From Paenibacillus sp. NAIST15-1 (GTDB taxonomy: Bacteria > Bacillota > Bacilli > Paenibacillales > Paenibacillaceae): DNA of 64,000 nucleotides. A program made the translations under genes and the position numbers. How positions within the stretch are numbered: position 1 is the stretch's first letter; every line of letters begins with the position of its first letter. The DNA is taken from positions 62,001 to 126,000 of the forward strand of contig NZ_BBYF01000004.1 of the NCBI RefSeq assembly GCF_001894745.1. The letters are read 5' to 3'. Positions 1 through 9,257 of this stretch are shown piece by piece. The notes below the pieces were generated by a model. The model did no database searches. It saw only the letters and a list, made by a program, of their open reading frames with translations, and had not been told where the DNA came from.

Positions 1-1056
1 TGCCTGATGCAGCTCCGCCTTCGTCCTTACCTTCACACCGTTCACCTTCACAATCACTTCACCTTGCATAATACCAAGTTCCGCTGCTGGACTATTCGGC
101 AGGACAGCCAAAATGCGGAGTCCTCCAGCATCTTGCGTGAACACCGGACTATGTTCCGCTTCTTCTCTGCGACTCAACCAGATTAAGCCCTCATGCATGC
201 CGATGGCTGCAATTGCGGCCACAGGCACAAGCGGCGACCACCAAGCAGCAGCTAATGAAATCGCAAGCAGCAGTGACGCATACGCGAACAAACGCGTACT
301 GCTTAGCGCTGCTTTCTGCTGTGGAAGCTTCGTAAACGTCAGCTCGGAGAAGCCAATCACGATCGGAAATGCAATGAGCGACCAGCCATGCTGCCACAGT
401 TCTCCACCGAACAGCGGCGTCCAAGGCAAAGCTGCTCCCTCACCCGCTGGAAAGAGTAGAAGAAGCGGAACTGGCCACATGCTCTGCATGCGATAGGCAC
501 CGACGACGCGTCCACGCTTGCTCTCCATGAACATCGGCCCAGCCATACGCGCTGCCTGCTTGCGAATAAGGACAGCTTCAGCCGCATGCAGAAGTGCGAC
601 AAGCACCAGCAGCCCAGCAGCGTCCATCCCACGCACTGAAGCAACGGCATCCCCTAGCCAGCCATCTGGATTCCATGTTGTCACCCATGTATTTAGTACA
701 AATTGTATAATGGCAAGCAAGCCTGCCGCATAAGCAAGGCACAGAAATCGAACACGGATAAGCAGCAGTACGAGAGCAATGATCCACAGCAGCACGATCA
801 CTTCCCGTGTCAGAGACACGCCGAGTCCAATTGCAGCGAACGTTACGAGGATGCCTGAAATCAAGCCACCAAGCCATGCATGCCAGGTATGGGTGATCCA
901 GCTGTGCATTTTCACGGCGAACAGTCTTCGCTCCAGGATCACTTGCCTGCGATAATGCATGGCAATGAGTAGAATGGACAGCCAATAAAACGGCGAGATA
1001 AGCCATTGCAATACAGCCTCGCCTACCCGAATACTGATATCCAACAGCAGGTTCAC
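1..1056 (-). CDS. minJ: MinJ-like multi-pass membrane protein with PDZ domain (C-terminus cut by window edge)
   Basis: Reading inward from a GTG start at 1056 (preceded by GGAGAGGGG), 352 codons stay open to base 1. An ATG just before it is followed at once by TGA, so GTG is the only sensible start. The visible protein has an N-terminal set of hydrophobic helices separated by short basic loops (for example WLISPFYWLSILLI and VIVLLWIIALVLLLI), then a PDZ domain with LAVLPNSPAAELGI and GEVIVKVNGVKV. MinJ in Bacillus bridges DivIVA and MinD at poles and septa, and it also lies just beyond ftsEX and ctpB. Assignment rests on topology plus synteny. The end of the PDZ domain lies outside the window. 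Confidence 0.78.
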   Translation of the reverse strand, partial: MNLLLDISIRVGEAVLQWLISPFYWLSILLIAMHYRRQVILERRLFAVKMHSWITHTWHAWLGGLISGILVTFAAIGLGVSLTREVIVLLWIIALVLLLIRVRFLCLAYAAGLLAIIQFVLNTWVTTWNPDGWLGDAVASVRGMDAAGLLVLVALLHAAEAVLIRKQAARMAGPMFMESKRGRVVGAYRMQSMWPVPLLLLFPAGEGAALPWTPLFGGELWQHGWSLIAFPIVIGFSELTFTKLPQQKAALSSTRLFAYASLLLAISLAAAWWSPLVPVAAIAAIGMHEGLIWLSRREEAEHSPVFTQDAGGLRILAVLPNSPAAELGIMQGEVIVKVNGVKVRTKAELHQA

Positions 1057-1275
1057 ATGATTCGCCCCTCTCCATCACCAATTAGACTACGCACTCTATC
1101 TATGCTGAACACGTTCCCTCTAAGCTGCCCACCTGCAGCCATCCTTGTCTTCAAGCTTACTAACCATCTTGCCTTCAAACCAAATACCTACTTTCTATAA
1201 CCCTTTATAACTTTAATGGAGACGAACTTTTACGTTCACACGTATCCATTTACCCGAAAACCCATTCATGCAATC

Positions 1276-1316
1276 AAAAGAAAAAGAAGGCCGAAGCCGA
1301 AGCTTACGACCTTCTT
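1276..1316 (-). terminator. Rho-independent terminator after the S41 protease gene
   Basis: On the minus strand a GAAGG..GCTTCGG..CCTTC hairpin with a TTCG loop and one bulged base is followed by TTTTTCTTTT. It lies 16 bp beyond the protease stop codon and before the MinJ-like gene. Confidence 0.8.
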
Positions 1317-1331
1317 TATATTCGACAGCAT

Positions 1332-2768
1332 TTAGCGGATTTCCTTCTTCAGTACATCAACCGCCTTATGGAGCTGTGCATCGTTCTTCGGATCCCGCAT
1401 CGCCTTAACAATCGCCTGCTCAAGCTGTTCTGCCGTCTTCGCATCAACCTTGCCCGTGACGGTCAGTTTGGATGCTTGCTGGAACTCCTTAATGGCTGCC
1501 TCAGTCTCCTTGGAGAAATAGCCATCCTTACGACCTGGCTTGTAACCAAGTCCATCAAGCATAATCTGAACATTCTTGACATTCGCATCATTCATATCAA
1601 ATGCGAGCATCTTATCCTTCGGAACAGGAGCGACATAATAGAAGTCAGGCTGCTGAACCGCAATATCCGGCTCGATGCCCTTCTGATGAATCCAATTGCC
1701 TTGCGGCGTTAACCACTTCGCAATTGTAATCTTGATCAGACCGCCATCTCCAGAATTATAGCTCGTCTGTACTGTTCCCTTGCCGAATGTATGCTCACCG
1801 ATGAGTTTCGCTCCAGCAGATTCCTTCAACGCGCTTGCCATAATTTCAGAAGCACTGGCGCTGCCCTTATTCGTCAGCATCGTGACGGGATATGGCTTCA
1901 GCTTCGCAGTCCCCTTAGACAAGTAGCTGCTGCGCTCTTTGTTCCGATCCTCCACTTGAACAATGGACTTGCCTTCTGGAACGAACAGCTCTGTCATCTT
2001 CTGCACAATATCGAGCACCCCGCCCGGATTGTTACGCACATCGATAACAAGCCCCTTCATTCCCTGCTTCTCCAGCTTCTCAAGCTCTTCCTTGAAACGA
2101 TCGAACGTATTCAATGAGAATTGACGAATCTCAATATAGCCAATGCTTCCATCCAGCATCTTCGGATATACAGTCTCCATGTCTACTTCATCTCGCACAA
2201 CGATGAGCTCAAGTGGAACTGTTTGCCCTGCCCGCTTGATAAGTATTTTAGCCTTCGTACCCTTCGGGCCGCGGATTTTCGCTACTGCCTCGTTTAGGTT
2301 TTTGCCCTCCAGACTCTCGCCATTTACGGAAATCAGCACGTCCTTCGGCTTGACGCCAGCCTTCTCAGCAGGAGATCCCTTAATCGGCGATACTACCGTC
2401 ACTTCGCCATTCTCCATCGTCACTTCCGCGCCAATCCCAGTAAAAGCACCTTCAATGCTATGGTTGAATTGCTCCGCTTCTTCTTTCTCCATAAAGGAGG
2501 AGTAAGGATCATTAAGCGCGGCGATCATGCCATGAACTGCGCCATTTACAATCTTGTTGCGCTCAACGGCGGTAACGTATTTATTCTCGATAATGCCTAA
2601 CGCCGAGTTCAGCTTCTGCATCTCGCTCGCTGATAAACCATTGCCTGTCGATGCAGCTTGTCCACCACTCGCAAATATCGGCAAGTCCATTACTGTAAAC
2701 GTTAAGGCACTGCCTGTCAGCATAGCCGCTCCGACGAGCAGAGCGACGGTTCGCCCTTTGAATGACAT
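1332..2768 (-). CDS. ctpB: S41 carboxy-terminal processing protease (CtpA/CtpB family)
   Basis: Secreted or membrane-anchored serine protease that trims C-termini of extracytoplasmic proteins. The 478 residues run: N-terminal signal/anchor (about 7-27), PDZ domain (about 105-190), S41 catalytic domain (about 205-370) and a C-terminal peptidoglycan-binding domain (about 395-455, FQQASKLTVTGKVDAKT). The expected Ser/Lys dyad is visible: Ser305 in GSASASE and Lys330 in FGKGTVQ, with Gln334 four residues later. The 25-residue Ser-Lys spacing is as in Bacillus CtpB. It follows the envC-like gene by 82 bp and ends in its own terminator. In Bacillus the orthologous position is ctpB, a protease of sporulation signalling; whether it has that role here is inference. 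Confidence 0.93.
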   Translation of the reverse strand: MSFKGRTVALLVGAAMLTGSALTFTVMDLPIFASGGQAASTGNGLSASEMQKLNSALGIIENKYVTAVERNKIVNGAVHGMIAALNDPYSSFMEKEEAEQFNHSIEGAFTGIGAEVTMENGEVTVVSPIKGSPAEKAGVKPKDVLISVNGESLEGKNLNEAVAKIRGPKGTKAKILIKRAGQTVPLELIVVRDEVDMETVYPKMLDGSIGYIEIRQFSLNTFDRFKEELEKLEKQGMKGLVIDVRNNPGGVLDIVQKMTELFVPEGKSIVQVEDRNKERSSYLSKGTAKLKPYPVTMLTNKGSASASEIMASALKESAGAKLIGEHTFGKGTVQTSYNSGDGGLIKITIAKWLTPQGNWIHQKGIEPDIAVQQPDFYYVAPVPKDKMLAFDMNDANVKNVQIMLDGLGYKPGRKDGYFSKETEAAIKEFQQASKLTVTGKVDAKTAEQLEQAIVKAMRDPKNDAQLHKAVDVLKKEIR

Positions 2769-2850
2769 CGAATCACCGCCTTTGTCTTCCCTATGTTCCC
2801 TACGCTTACTCAGTCAACATTCATCTTAGTATATGTCGAAACTGCCATTT

Positions 2851-4101
2851 TTATTTCAAATATGGTTCTGGATCAACGCGTTCTCCATCCACGCGAACCT
2901 CAAAGTGGAGGTGGTTGCCTGTTGCACGGCCTGTTGCTCCTACCTCTGCAATCTTGTCGCCACGTGAAACTTGGTCACCCTTCGATACTTTAATTCCACC
3001 GTTGCGGATATGTCCATACAGGGACCAAACGCCATTTCCATGATCGATGACGACACAGTTGCCGTATCCAGACCACCATTCTGCAATCAGAACTGTACCT
3101 GATTCAGCAGCATAGATATCTGTACCTCCCGGAGTGGCCATATCGAGACCGCTATGGAACGCTCCTTGTTTCCCAGTAATCGGATCCGTGCGCGAACCGA
3201 ATCGTGAAGAGATATAATAATCATCATGAAGAGGAACTGCAAATTTGCCGCCCGAGTACACTGAGTTCGACGAGTTCGAATTGCTTCTTGGCTTCGCCTT
3301 CGGCTTTGGCTTTTCCTTCGGCTTCATCAGCTCATTCTTCTTACGGAGCAGCTCGGCACGCTTCTTCGCAAACTCAACGAGCAGTCTGTCCTGCTCCTCA
3401 CTCGCGTCATCTGACTCGTCAATTTGCTTATTATAGCTTGCAATCATGACTTCTTTTTCTTTTTCCTTCAGCATTAAGTCCTTCTTCGCATTATCGAGCT
3501 TCGCATACAGCAATTTTACTTGCTTCAGGTTCGTCTCGATCTCCTGCTTCTTCTGGACAACAAGCTGCTTGTCACGCTTATGCTCCGCCAATATTTCCTT
3601 ATCTTGTTCAGCGATCGATTGCAATGAATCGAATCGATCCAGGAAATCAGAGAAGCTTGTCGCACTAAACAATACATCTATGTAGGACACGACGCCGTTC
3701 GTATACATCAATCGCACACGCGTATCCAGCAAATCCTCACGTTCATCAATTCGTTTGTTGACCTTCTGCAGTTCATCTGCTGCCTCAGCCAAATTTAATT
3801 CTGTTTCATCTATTTGATGAGCGACATTCGCCATCTCATTAGCTTTCTTATCAATCTCAGACAGAAGGTAGTCCATATCCTTCTGCGTCTTCCCAAGCAA
3901 CTTTGTTGCTTCGGCCTTCATGGATTTCGCTTCTTGCTGCTTATTCTCCGCTTGACGCATCTCGCTCTGAAGCTGCTTCAACTGTTGATTGACCTTGTCC
4001 AACTCAGATGCTTGTCCCGTTGAAGGCGGCGCCATCGAGAAGAGAATTGCAAAGCTTGCGATTAACATAATCCACTTCTTCAATCCAGTACTCCGTTTCA
4101 A
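2851..4101 (-). CDS. envC: EnvC-like M23 murein hydrolase / hydrolase activator with coiled coil
   Basis: Septal wall-remodelling factor expected to work outside the membrane under FtsEX control. I chose the TTG start at 4101 because AGGAGG lies eight bases upstream and it leaves a standard signal peptide (KRSTGLKKWIMLIASFAILF); an in-frame ATG at 4152 has no ribosome binding site. After the signal comes a long charged coiled coil (about residues 30-240), a Lys/Pro/Ser linker, then a C-terminal LytM/M23 domain with HSGLD, YGH and HLHFE. All zinc-ligand positions are therefore present, unlike the degenerate E. coli EnvC, so it may itself cleave peptidoglycan. Starts about 60 bp after ftsX. Confidence 0.88.
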   Translation of the reverse strand: MKRSTGLKKWIMLIASFAILFSMAPPSTGQASELDKVNQQLKQLQSEMRQAENKQQEAKSMKAEATKLLGKTQKDMDYLLSEIDKKANEMANVAHQIDETELNLAEAADELQKVNKRIDEREDLLDTRVRLMYTNGVVSYIDVLFSATSFSDFLDRFDSLQSIAEQDKEILAEHKRDKQLVVQKKQEIETNLKQVKLLYAKLDNAKKDLMLKEKEKEVMIASYNKQIDESDDASEEQDRLLVEFAKKRAELLRKKNELMKPKEKPKPKAKPRSNSNSSNSVYSGGKFAVPLHDDYYISSRFGSRTDPITGKQGAFHSGLDMATPGGTDIYAAESGTVLIAEWWSGYGNCVVIDHGNGVWSLYGHIRNGGIKVSKGDQVSRGDKIAEVGATGRATGNHLHFEVRVDGERVDPEPYLK

Positions 4102-4162
4102 TCCGGTTCCTCCTATCTTCCCCGATTCGGGCCTGTCGTTCACGTTCTGCATATCGTCGATG

Positions 4163-5074
4163 CTATACTTTCAAAAATTTACGAATGGATATCGTACTTC
4201 CCCACGCACCAATCAAAATGCCTAGTCCCACTAGAGTGCTGCCAACAAGCAGCCACGCATCCTGCAGTGGAATAAGCTTGACCATCTGCAAGCCCAGCTC
4301 AAAATTTGTCACGAGCTGCTGATATCCGTAAAATAGCAGTCCAACGGTAATCAGTGACCCTACAATGCCTAATAGAGCCCCCTCGACGAAGAACGGTCCT
4401 CGGATGAAGGAATTGGTTGCCCCAACAAGCTTCATAATGCTAAGCTCGCGCTGACGAGCCATAATCGTAACTTTAATCGTATTCGAAATAAGGAACATCG
4501 CTGTCACGGCTAGGCCGGCTACAATAACAAGGCCGAAGTTACGTACGGTTGCCGTTACCTTCAGCAAGGTATCGACCGTTCCTTTCCCGTAATTGACCTT
4601 CCACAGCGGCTTCGCGCTATTCGTATCATTAATGGCACTAATCTTCTTCGCGACTATGCCAATCGTTGCTGGATCGTATACTTCAACCGTGAAGGAATCC
4701 GGAAGCGGATTGGTATCCTTCGTATACCCGTTAAGCAGTTCCTTGCCATCTTCACCCAAGTTCTTCTCCAGCAGCTTCATGCCCTCTTCCTTGGAGATCG
4801 GGATAACCTTGCTTACCTCTGACATATTGCCAATATCTGTAGCGACTAGTTCCTTCTGCTCTTGTGTTGCATCAAGCTTCAAATAGACTCGAATTTGAAC
4901 CTTGTTATCAATTTGCTTCGTCATCTCGTTTACATTCAACGACAATAACATGAACACACCTAATATAAACAACGAGATCACTATCGTACTAATCGATGCG
5001 AAAGACATCCATCCATTGCGGAAAATACTCTTGCTTCCTTCTCTGACATGGCGGGAAAGTGAATTAAAAATCAT
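4163..5074 (-). CDS. ftsX: Cell division permease FtsX
   Basis: Membrane half of the FtsEX complex, which couples cytoplasmic ATP hydrolysis by FtsE to wall hydrolases outside. The start is the ATG at 5074 with GGGGGG ten bases upstream; it overlaps the end of ftsE by 11 bp, typical of translational coupling. The 303 residues have one N-terminal membrane helix (about 25-45, MSFASISTIVISLFILGVFM), a roughly 120-residue extracellular loop and three C-terminal membrane segments, including the FtsX-family stretch TIMARQRELSIMKLVGAT. Longer in-frame readings would extend into ftsE and are not needed. Confidence 0.95.
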   Translation of the reverse strand: MIFNSLSRHVREGSKSIFRNGWMSFASISTIVISLFILGVFMLLSLNVNEMTKQIDNKVQIRVYLKLDATQEQKELVATDIGNMSEVSKVIPISKEEGMKLLEKNLGEDGKELLNGYTKDTNPLPDSFTVEVYDPATIGIVAKKISAINDTNSAKPLWKVNYGKGTVDTLLKVTATVRNFGLVIVAGLAVTAMFLISNTIKVTIMARQRELSIMKLVGATNSFIRGPFFVEGALLGIVGSLITVGLLFYGYQQLVTNFELGLQMVKLIPLQDAWLLVGSTLVGLGILIGAWGSTISIRKFLKV

Positions 5075-5750
5075 AGCCGTATTCCCCCCGTGCCTCGTCA
5101 CGAACAATAAGTCCCTGCTCGATCGCAATAACCCGCTTGCGCATCGAGTTGACGATATCCTTGTTATGAGTAGCCATGACAATCGTCGTGCCGCGGAAAT
5201 TAATTTCCTCAAGCAGCTTCATAATTCCCCATGATGTCTCTGGATCGAGGTTCCCCGTTGGCTCGTCAGCAACAATCACTGATGGATTATTCACGATTGC
5301 CCTTGCAATCGCGATTCGCTGCTGTTCTCCCCCAGACAGTTGTGCCGGCAGACTGCTCATCTTATGCTTTAATCCAACCAGTTCCAGCACCTCAGGCACA
5401 CGGCGCTTAATGACCTTCTTCGGCGCTTCGATAACTTCCATCGCGAAGGCAACATTCTCATAAGCAGTCAGCTTCGGCAAAAGCCGAAAGTCCTGGAACA
5501 CGACACCGATATTGCGCCGAACGAACGGAATCTTGCGCTGCTTCAGCTTGCCGATATTGAATCCACTTACGAAAATTTGCCCCTTCGTAGGCACTTCTTC
5601 TCTATAGATCAATTTCATGAATGTCGATTTTCCCGCTCCCGACGGTCCAACCAAATAGACGAATTCGTCCTTATCAATTTGGACGGATATGCCGCGCAAT
5701 GCGTGAGAGCCGTCTTGATACGTTTTCCATACATCTTGCATTTCTATCAA
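5064..5750 (-). CDS. ftsE: Cell division ATP-binding protein FtsE
   Basis: ABC-type ATPase of the FtsEX complex, 228 residues, the usual family length. Walker A GPSGAGKST is at 35-43, the signature LSGGEQQRIAIARA near 140 and Walker B VIVADEPTGNLD near 160. The start is TTG at 5750 with AGGGTG seven bases upstream; an ATG three codons later is the alternative. First gene of the ftsE-ftsX-envC-ctp group, all on the same strand and closely spaced. Confidence 0.95.
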   Translation of the reverse strand: MIEMQDVWKTYQDGSHALRGISVQIDKDEFVYLVGPSGAGKSTFMKLIYREEVPTKGQIFVSGFNIGKLKQRKIPFVRRNIGVVFQDFRLLPKLTAYENVAFAMEVIEAPKKVIKRRVPEVLELVGLKHKMSSLPAQLSGGEQQRIAIARAIVNNPSVIVADEPTGNLDPETSWGIMKLLEEINFRGTTIVMATHNKDIVNSMRKRVIAIEQGLIVRDEARGEYGYDF

Positions 5751-6033
5751 ATGATCACACCCTAAGTTTAAAAGATCAGCTTATATACATTCGACATAAG
5801 TGCTCTAATTCCTTTAAAAGAAAGGAAATTTCAACATCTTTTTACGCATTGCACCACATTCAGCTATCATTCAGCCTTCTATAGCAGCTAACGCCGTCGG
5901 AAGCAGTCCGGCCCTTGCTGTAGTTCTCCCCTCCGACAAGCTAACGCAATTGTTCCCGTGTTCTCTACACTCATAGAGTCAAGTTTGCTATGCAAGTCGC
6001 ATATAGTATGAAAATGAATAAATCCAATCTTCT
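5751..6033. other. Intergenic region between divergent ftsE and VanW-family genes
   Basis: About 350 bp separate the two divergent genes. It must hold promoters for both directions. I see no convincing -35/-10 pair for ftsE; a TATAGT-like -10 near 6003 could serve the plus-strand gene. No coding signal. Confidence 0.4.
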
Positions 6034-6080
6034 CGTCCTTAGGCTTGCTTCAAGCAAGGACGCTCTTCTTCATTTTTTCA
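6034..6080 (+). terminator. Hairpin with T-rich tail in the VanW-gene leader
   Basis: CGTCCTT and AAGGACG flank an inner CTTG/CAAG pair, followed by CTCTTCTTCATTTTTTC, only 20 bp before the AGGAGG of the VanW-family gene. It resembles an intrinsic terminator placed in a leader (attenuator-like). The T tract starts some bases after the stem, so termination is uncertain. Confidence 0.4.
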
Positions 6081-6099
6081 TAAGCAGGAGGCTATTGCA

Positions 6100-7527
6100 G
6101 TGAAAAAAATCCATGCACTATTTATAACCGTTGCCTCGCTCTTGTTGGTAGGTACTGCGGTATGGGGCTTGGCTCACAGCTATGCTTCACAGCCGACAAT
6201 CCCTCCCAACGTACATCTGTCCACTTGGAATATCGGCTCTCTATCCATGGACGCCTTCCGCGAGCAATTAAAAGCAAAAATTGAGCAGTTGGAGCAAACG
6301 CCATTCGAATTCTCCTTCGAAGAAACGAACGTTGAACCAGTCAAAACTACACTTGCTAATCTCGGCGTTACATATGATGCGGAGCCTATTTTACGCGCAC
6401 TCGACAAGATGAAGGAAGGCTCTCTCTGGGAACGAATTCAAGCACGCTACTATTTCCCGACATCGTGGACACTTCAATTCCGCTGGAATAAGGACGTGTG
6501 GACGAAGCGCTTGACGCCAGACTGGGAGGAAAATACATTCGGCAAGCCCGTAAATGCACAGCGGGAAATCACTAAAGACGACAACATACGCTATACAGCC
6601 GAAAAAACGGTTCTTCGCATCGACCGATTACAGCTGGAACAACTCATCCGCACCTCCATCCCACACACGTGGAATGAAGGGCAATCCATTGCACTACAGG
6701 TACCATTACAAAAAACAGCCCCACCAGTCACGATAGCATCGCTGAAAGCGGAGGGGATTGAAAGAAAGATTATTGAGTTCTCAACTAGCTTCGTGCAAGC
6801 CAGTGACGGCCGCACCCATAATGTAAACGCAGCTGCCCAGACCATTCATGACATGGTGCTGAAGCCTGGTGAGGTTTTCGACTATGATAAAGTCATTGCT
6901 GAAACGGAAAAAAAATACGGCTTCAAGGAAGCTCCCGTCATCTTCAACGGCAAGCTTGTGCCCGGCATTGGCGGTGGCATTTGCCAAGTATCGAGCACCT
7001 TATACAATGCAGTACTTCGTACTGGTCTGGAAATCGTCGAGCGACGCAATCATTCATTACCTGTCTCTTACTTACCAATTGGGTTAGATGCCACCTTCTC
7101 TCAGGGCTATATTAATTTCCGCTTCAAAAACACAACCGGCAAGCATCTTATTATTCGAACTGCTGCTGAGGACAATCGGCTCATTATTAAATTTTTCGGC
7201 ACAATGGATAAGGACTTATCCTATCGGATGGAGACCAAAACCTTGAAGGTACTGGAGCCAACGATTAAATATGTGAAAAATCCAAATCTCCCTATCGGCA
7301 GCCACGAGACAATCCAGAAGGGGAAACAGGGCTATACGGTAGAATCGTACCGAATCAAGCTCGTTAACGGCAAAGAGGTCGAGCGCAAAAAGATGTTCGT
7401 GGATACGTACAGACCACAGCCGACACTTATAGCAGTCAATACAGGCGGATCGGATCAGTCTTCTTCGAAAAAGGATCAGAGCCCGATTTTAGAGGACGGT
7501 GTAAACGGGCCAGTATTCAACGATTAG
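6100..7527 (+). CDS. VanW-family surface protein with G5-like tail
   Basis: GTG start at 6100, AGGAGG eight bases upstream. The 475-residue protein begins with a signal/anchor (about 5-30), then a poorly conserved region, and a VanW domain (about 235-375) with GIGGGICQVSSTLYNAVLR and ERRNHSLPVSYLP. A G5-like beta region follows (about 385-450, GSHETIQKGKQGYTVESY). VanW proteins accompany some vancomycin-resistance clusters but are widespread surface proteins of unknown biochemical role; nothing here indicates resistance. It is the only gene on the plus strand in the window. Confidence 0.85.
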   Translation: MKKIHALFITVASLLLVGTAVWGLAHSYASQPTIPPNVHLSTWNIGSLSMDAFREQLKAKIEQLEQTPFEFSFEETNVEPVKTTLANLGVTYDAEPILRALDKMKEGSLWERIQARYYFPTSWTLQFRWNKDVWTKRLTPDWEENTFGKPVNAQREITKDDNIRYTAEKTVLRIDRLQLEQLIRTSIPHTWNEGQSIALQVPLQKTAPPVTIASLKAEGIERKIIEFSTSFVQASDGRTHNVNAAAQTIHDMVLKPGEVFDYDKVIAETEKKYGFKEAPVIFNGKLVPGIGGGICQVSSTLYNAVLRTGLEIVERRNHSLPVSYLPIGLDATFSQGYINFRFKNTTGKHLIIRTAAEDNRLIIKFFGTMDKDLSYRMETKTLKVLEPTIKYVKNPNLPIGSHETIQKGKQGYTVESYRIKLVNGKEVERKKMFVDTYRPQPTLIAVNTGGSDQSSSKKDQSPILEDGVNGPVFND

Positions 7528-7558
7528 CTAACTGGGGAAATATGTTGAGGTTCAATAG

Positions 7559-7600
7559 TAAGAGCCCTCCTTCAGCCATTGATAAGGAGGGCTCTTATTC
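7559..7600 (+). terminator. Intrinsic terminator after the VanW-family gene
   Basis: A 12-bp perfect stem, AGAGCCCTCCTT with AAGGAGGGCTCT around an 11-base loop, 30 bp after the stop. The T tract is short (TTATT). The stem also reads on the minus strand, where it could back up termination of the kamA-like gene. Confidence 0.75.
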
Positions 7601-7813
7601 GTGTAAGCATAAAACTATATTGCGGAAAACCAATGATGGACGTAAATCAATCACCATCTATGCAGAATTAGAAAATGCGGTGAGGCATCGGCCAAGCGCC
7701 ACGTCCTCTTATAGAATGAAGTTGGATCCGGATGCAAGGCGAGATCATTCAATCTACGCCGCCGTACCCAGCATTGAAAGGAGTTTCTCCCTTTCGAGGT
7801 ACAGAACATTGCA
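7601..7813. other. Intergenic sequence between convergent genes
   Basis: About 210 bp between the terminator and the stop of the aminomutase gene. Open frames exist but lack ribosome binding sites or recognisable protein signal; I see nothing functional beyond the shared terminator. Confidence 0.4.
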
Positions 7814-8989
7814 TTACGCATCCCGCTTCGTTCGCTGCTGCGGCATATCTGTAAGCTGATTGACAGATACGATGTCATGCCGTTTTTTGCGTGGTGGTGT
7901 CCAAAACTGTTCATTTCCTGGCAAGTCATCGAACCAAGCAGCTTCATCAGGACAATCAAGCTCCATGAACGCGCCATAATTGCCCTCTCTTGATTGATGA
8001 TACTTTAGAAAAGCCTTTCCGTTCTCAATCGCTAGAATTTCAATTTTGCCTGATGTATGACTCATGGATAACCTGACCCGCTTACCAAGACCTGAGGTCT
8101 TCGCCTTGGCTGCTTCAACGAGTTGGTACGCTTCCTTTAGTGGAAGGACGAATTCACTATTGCCAGCAACCGGCCGGTTAATAAAGAAATAATACGGGGT
8201 TACCCCAGCCCATGACAGCTTATCTAGCAGTTCTCCGAGTACATCCGCATCATCATTAATCCCCCGCAATACCGGCGTCTGATTGACTACGATAGCTCCA
8301 GCTTCGTGCAGTGCTTGGAATCCGCGCTTCGCTTCTTCTGTAATTTCTCGTGGATGATTAATATGGGCCATCACATAAATCCGGTGGTCAGGTGTTGAAA
8401 ATTCACGAATCGTCTCCAGCAATAACTCATCTTCATAAATCCGCATCGGATTGAAAACGGGCAGCTTGGAGCCTAATCGAATAATCTTAACATGAGGGAT
8501 ATCGCGCAGACGTTGTAAAATCATGCGCAGCTTCGGGGTGGCTAGAATCAGACTGTCTCCACCGGTAAGCAGGACATTGTTGATCTCGGGATGTTCGGCA
8601 ATGTAAGTGAGTCCGGGATTCACATCGGACATCGCTTCTTTGACATCGTTGCGGAATAGTCGCTTACGGAAGCAGTATCGGCAATAGGCGCCGCATACTT
8701 CCGATACAATTAATAATGCGGTGGATGAATACTTATGCTGGCAGCCAGGGACTACGTAGTTTGTGTCCTCGTCTGAGGCGTCCCATCGTCCGTACTCTTT
8801 CAGTTCCCCGGTATTCGGGATAACAAGCTTCCGAATCGGGTCATTGGGGTCGTCCCAATCAATGAGGTTCAAATAATAATCGTTGACGCGGAATACAAAT
8901 TTCTCGGTAATCTGCTTGAGCCGTTTCCTTTCCGTCTCGGGCAACTGTGTGACCTTGTCGATATCGGTGACGTACTTCGGCTGAGGCAT
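7814..8989 (-). CDS. kamA: Lysine 2,3-aminomutase family radical SAM enzyme
   Basis: PLP- and [4Fe-4S]/SAM-dependent enzyme expected to move the alpha-amino group of L-lysine to the beta carbon. The start is the ATG at 8989 with AGGAGG seven bases upstream; the longer reading from 9064 has no such site. In the resulting 391 residues the radical SAM cluster motif CX3CX2C is Cys99, Cys103 and Cys106 (CGAYCRYCFRKR), followed by LTGGDSL. Family members include Clostridium/Bacillus KamA and the shorter EF-P-modifying EpmB; length favours KamA. It stands alone downstream of the arg cluster, beyond a terminator. Confidence 0.88.
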   Translation of the reverse strand: MPQPKYVTDIDKVTQLPETERKRLKQITEKFVFRVNDYYLNLIDWDDPNDPIRKLVIPNTGELKEYGRWDASDEDTNYVVPGCQHKYSSTALLIVSEVCGAYCRYCFRKRLFRNDVKEAMSDVNPGLTYIAEHPEINNVLLTGGDSLILATPKLRMILQRLRDIPHVKIIRLGSKLPVFNPMRIYEDELLLETIREFSTPDHRIYVMAHINHPREITEEAKRGFQALHEAGAIVVNQTPVLRGINDDADVLGELLDKLSWAGVTPYYFFINRPVAGNSEFVLPLKEAYQLVEAAKAKTSGLGKRVRLSMSHTSGKIEILAIENGKAFLKYHQSREGNYGAFMELDCPDEAAWFDDLPGNEQFWTPPRKKRHDIVSVNQLTDMPQQRTKRDA

Positions 8990-9107
8990 TAGCATTCCTC
9001 CTTCTGAAGTTTGATCGTGCATATGCACATTGTTAATTATACACATGTTTACATATTCAGGCAATGGAAGGGGTGAAGTCTACGAAGCGAAACCTCCCTT
9101 CAAATGC

Positions 9108-9161
9108 AAAAAAAGCACAAGCGCGTCAGCGCCTCACAGGACACTATTAACGCGCAGTGCT
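9108..9161 (-). terminator. Probable terminator of the arginine cluster
   Basis: On the minus strand AGCAC and CGCG pair with CGCG and GTGCT around a long loop, followed by seven T residues, about 95 bp after the argH stop. Confidence 0.6.
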
Positions 9162-9257
9162 CTTCGATAAGTTGAACTGCATGCTTTCATGGCGATGCTG
9201 AATACTATCGCTGATCATCCAATCCAACAGAAATCAGCCTACCGTCAACTCTTACCC

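Noticed and set aside
578-1081. A 167-codon minus-strand frame opening at 1081
   Set aside because: It is out of frame with the MinJ-like gene, which has the better start (GTG at 1056), membrane helices and a PDZ domain.
7542-7859. Plus-strand 105-codon frame after the VanW-family gene
   Set aside because: It starts in the terminator region, runs into the kamA gene antisense and has no homology that I can recognise.
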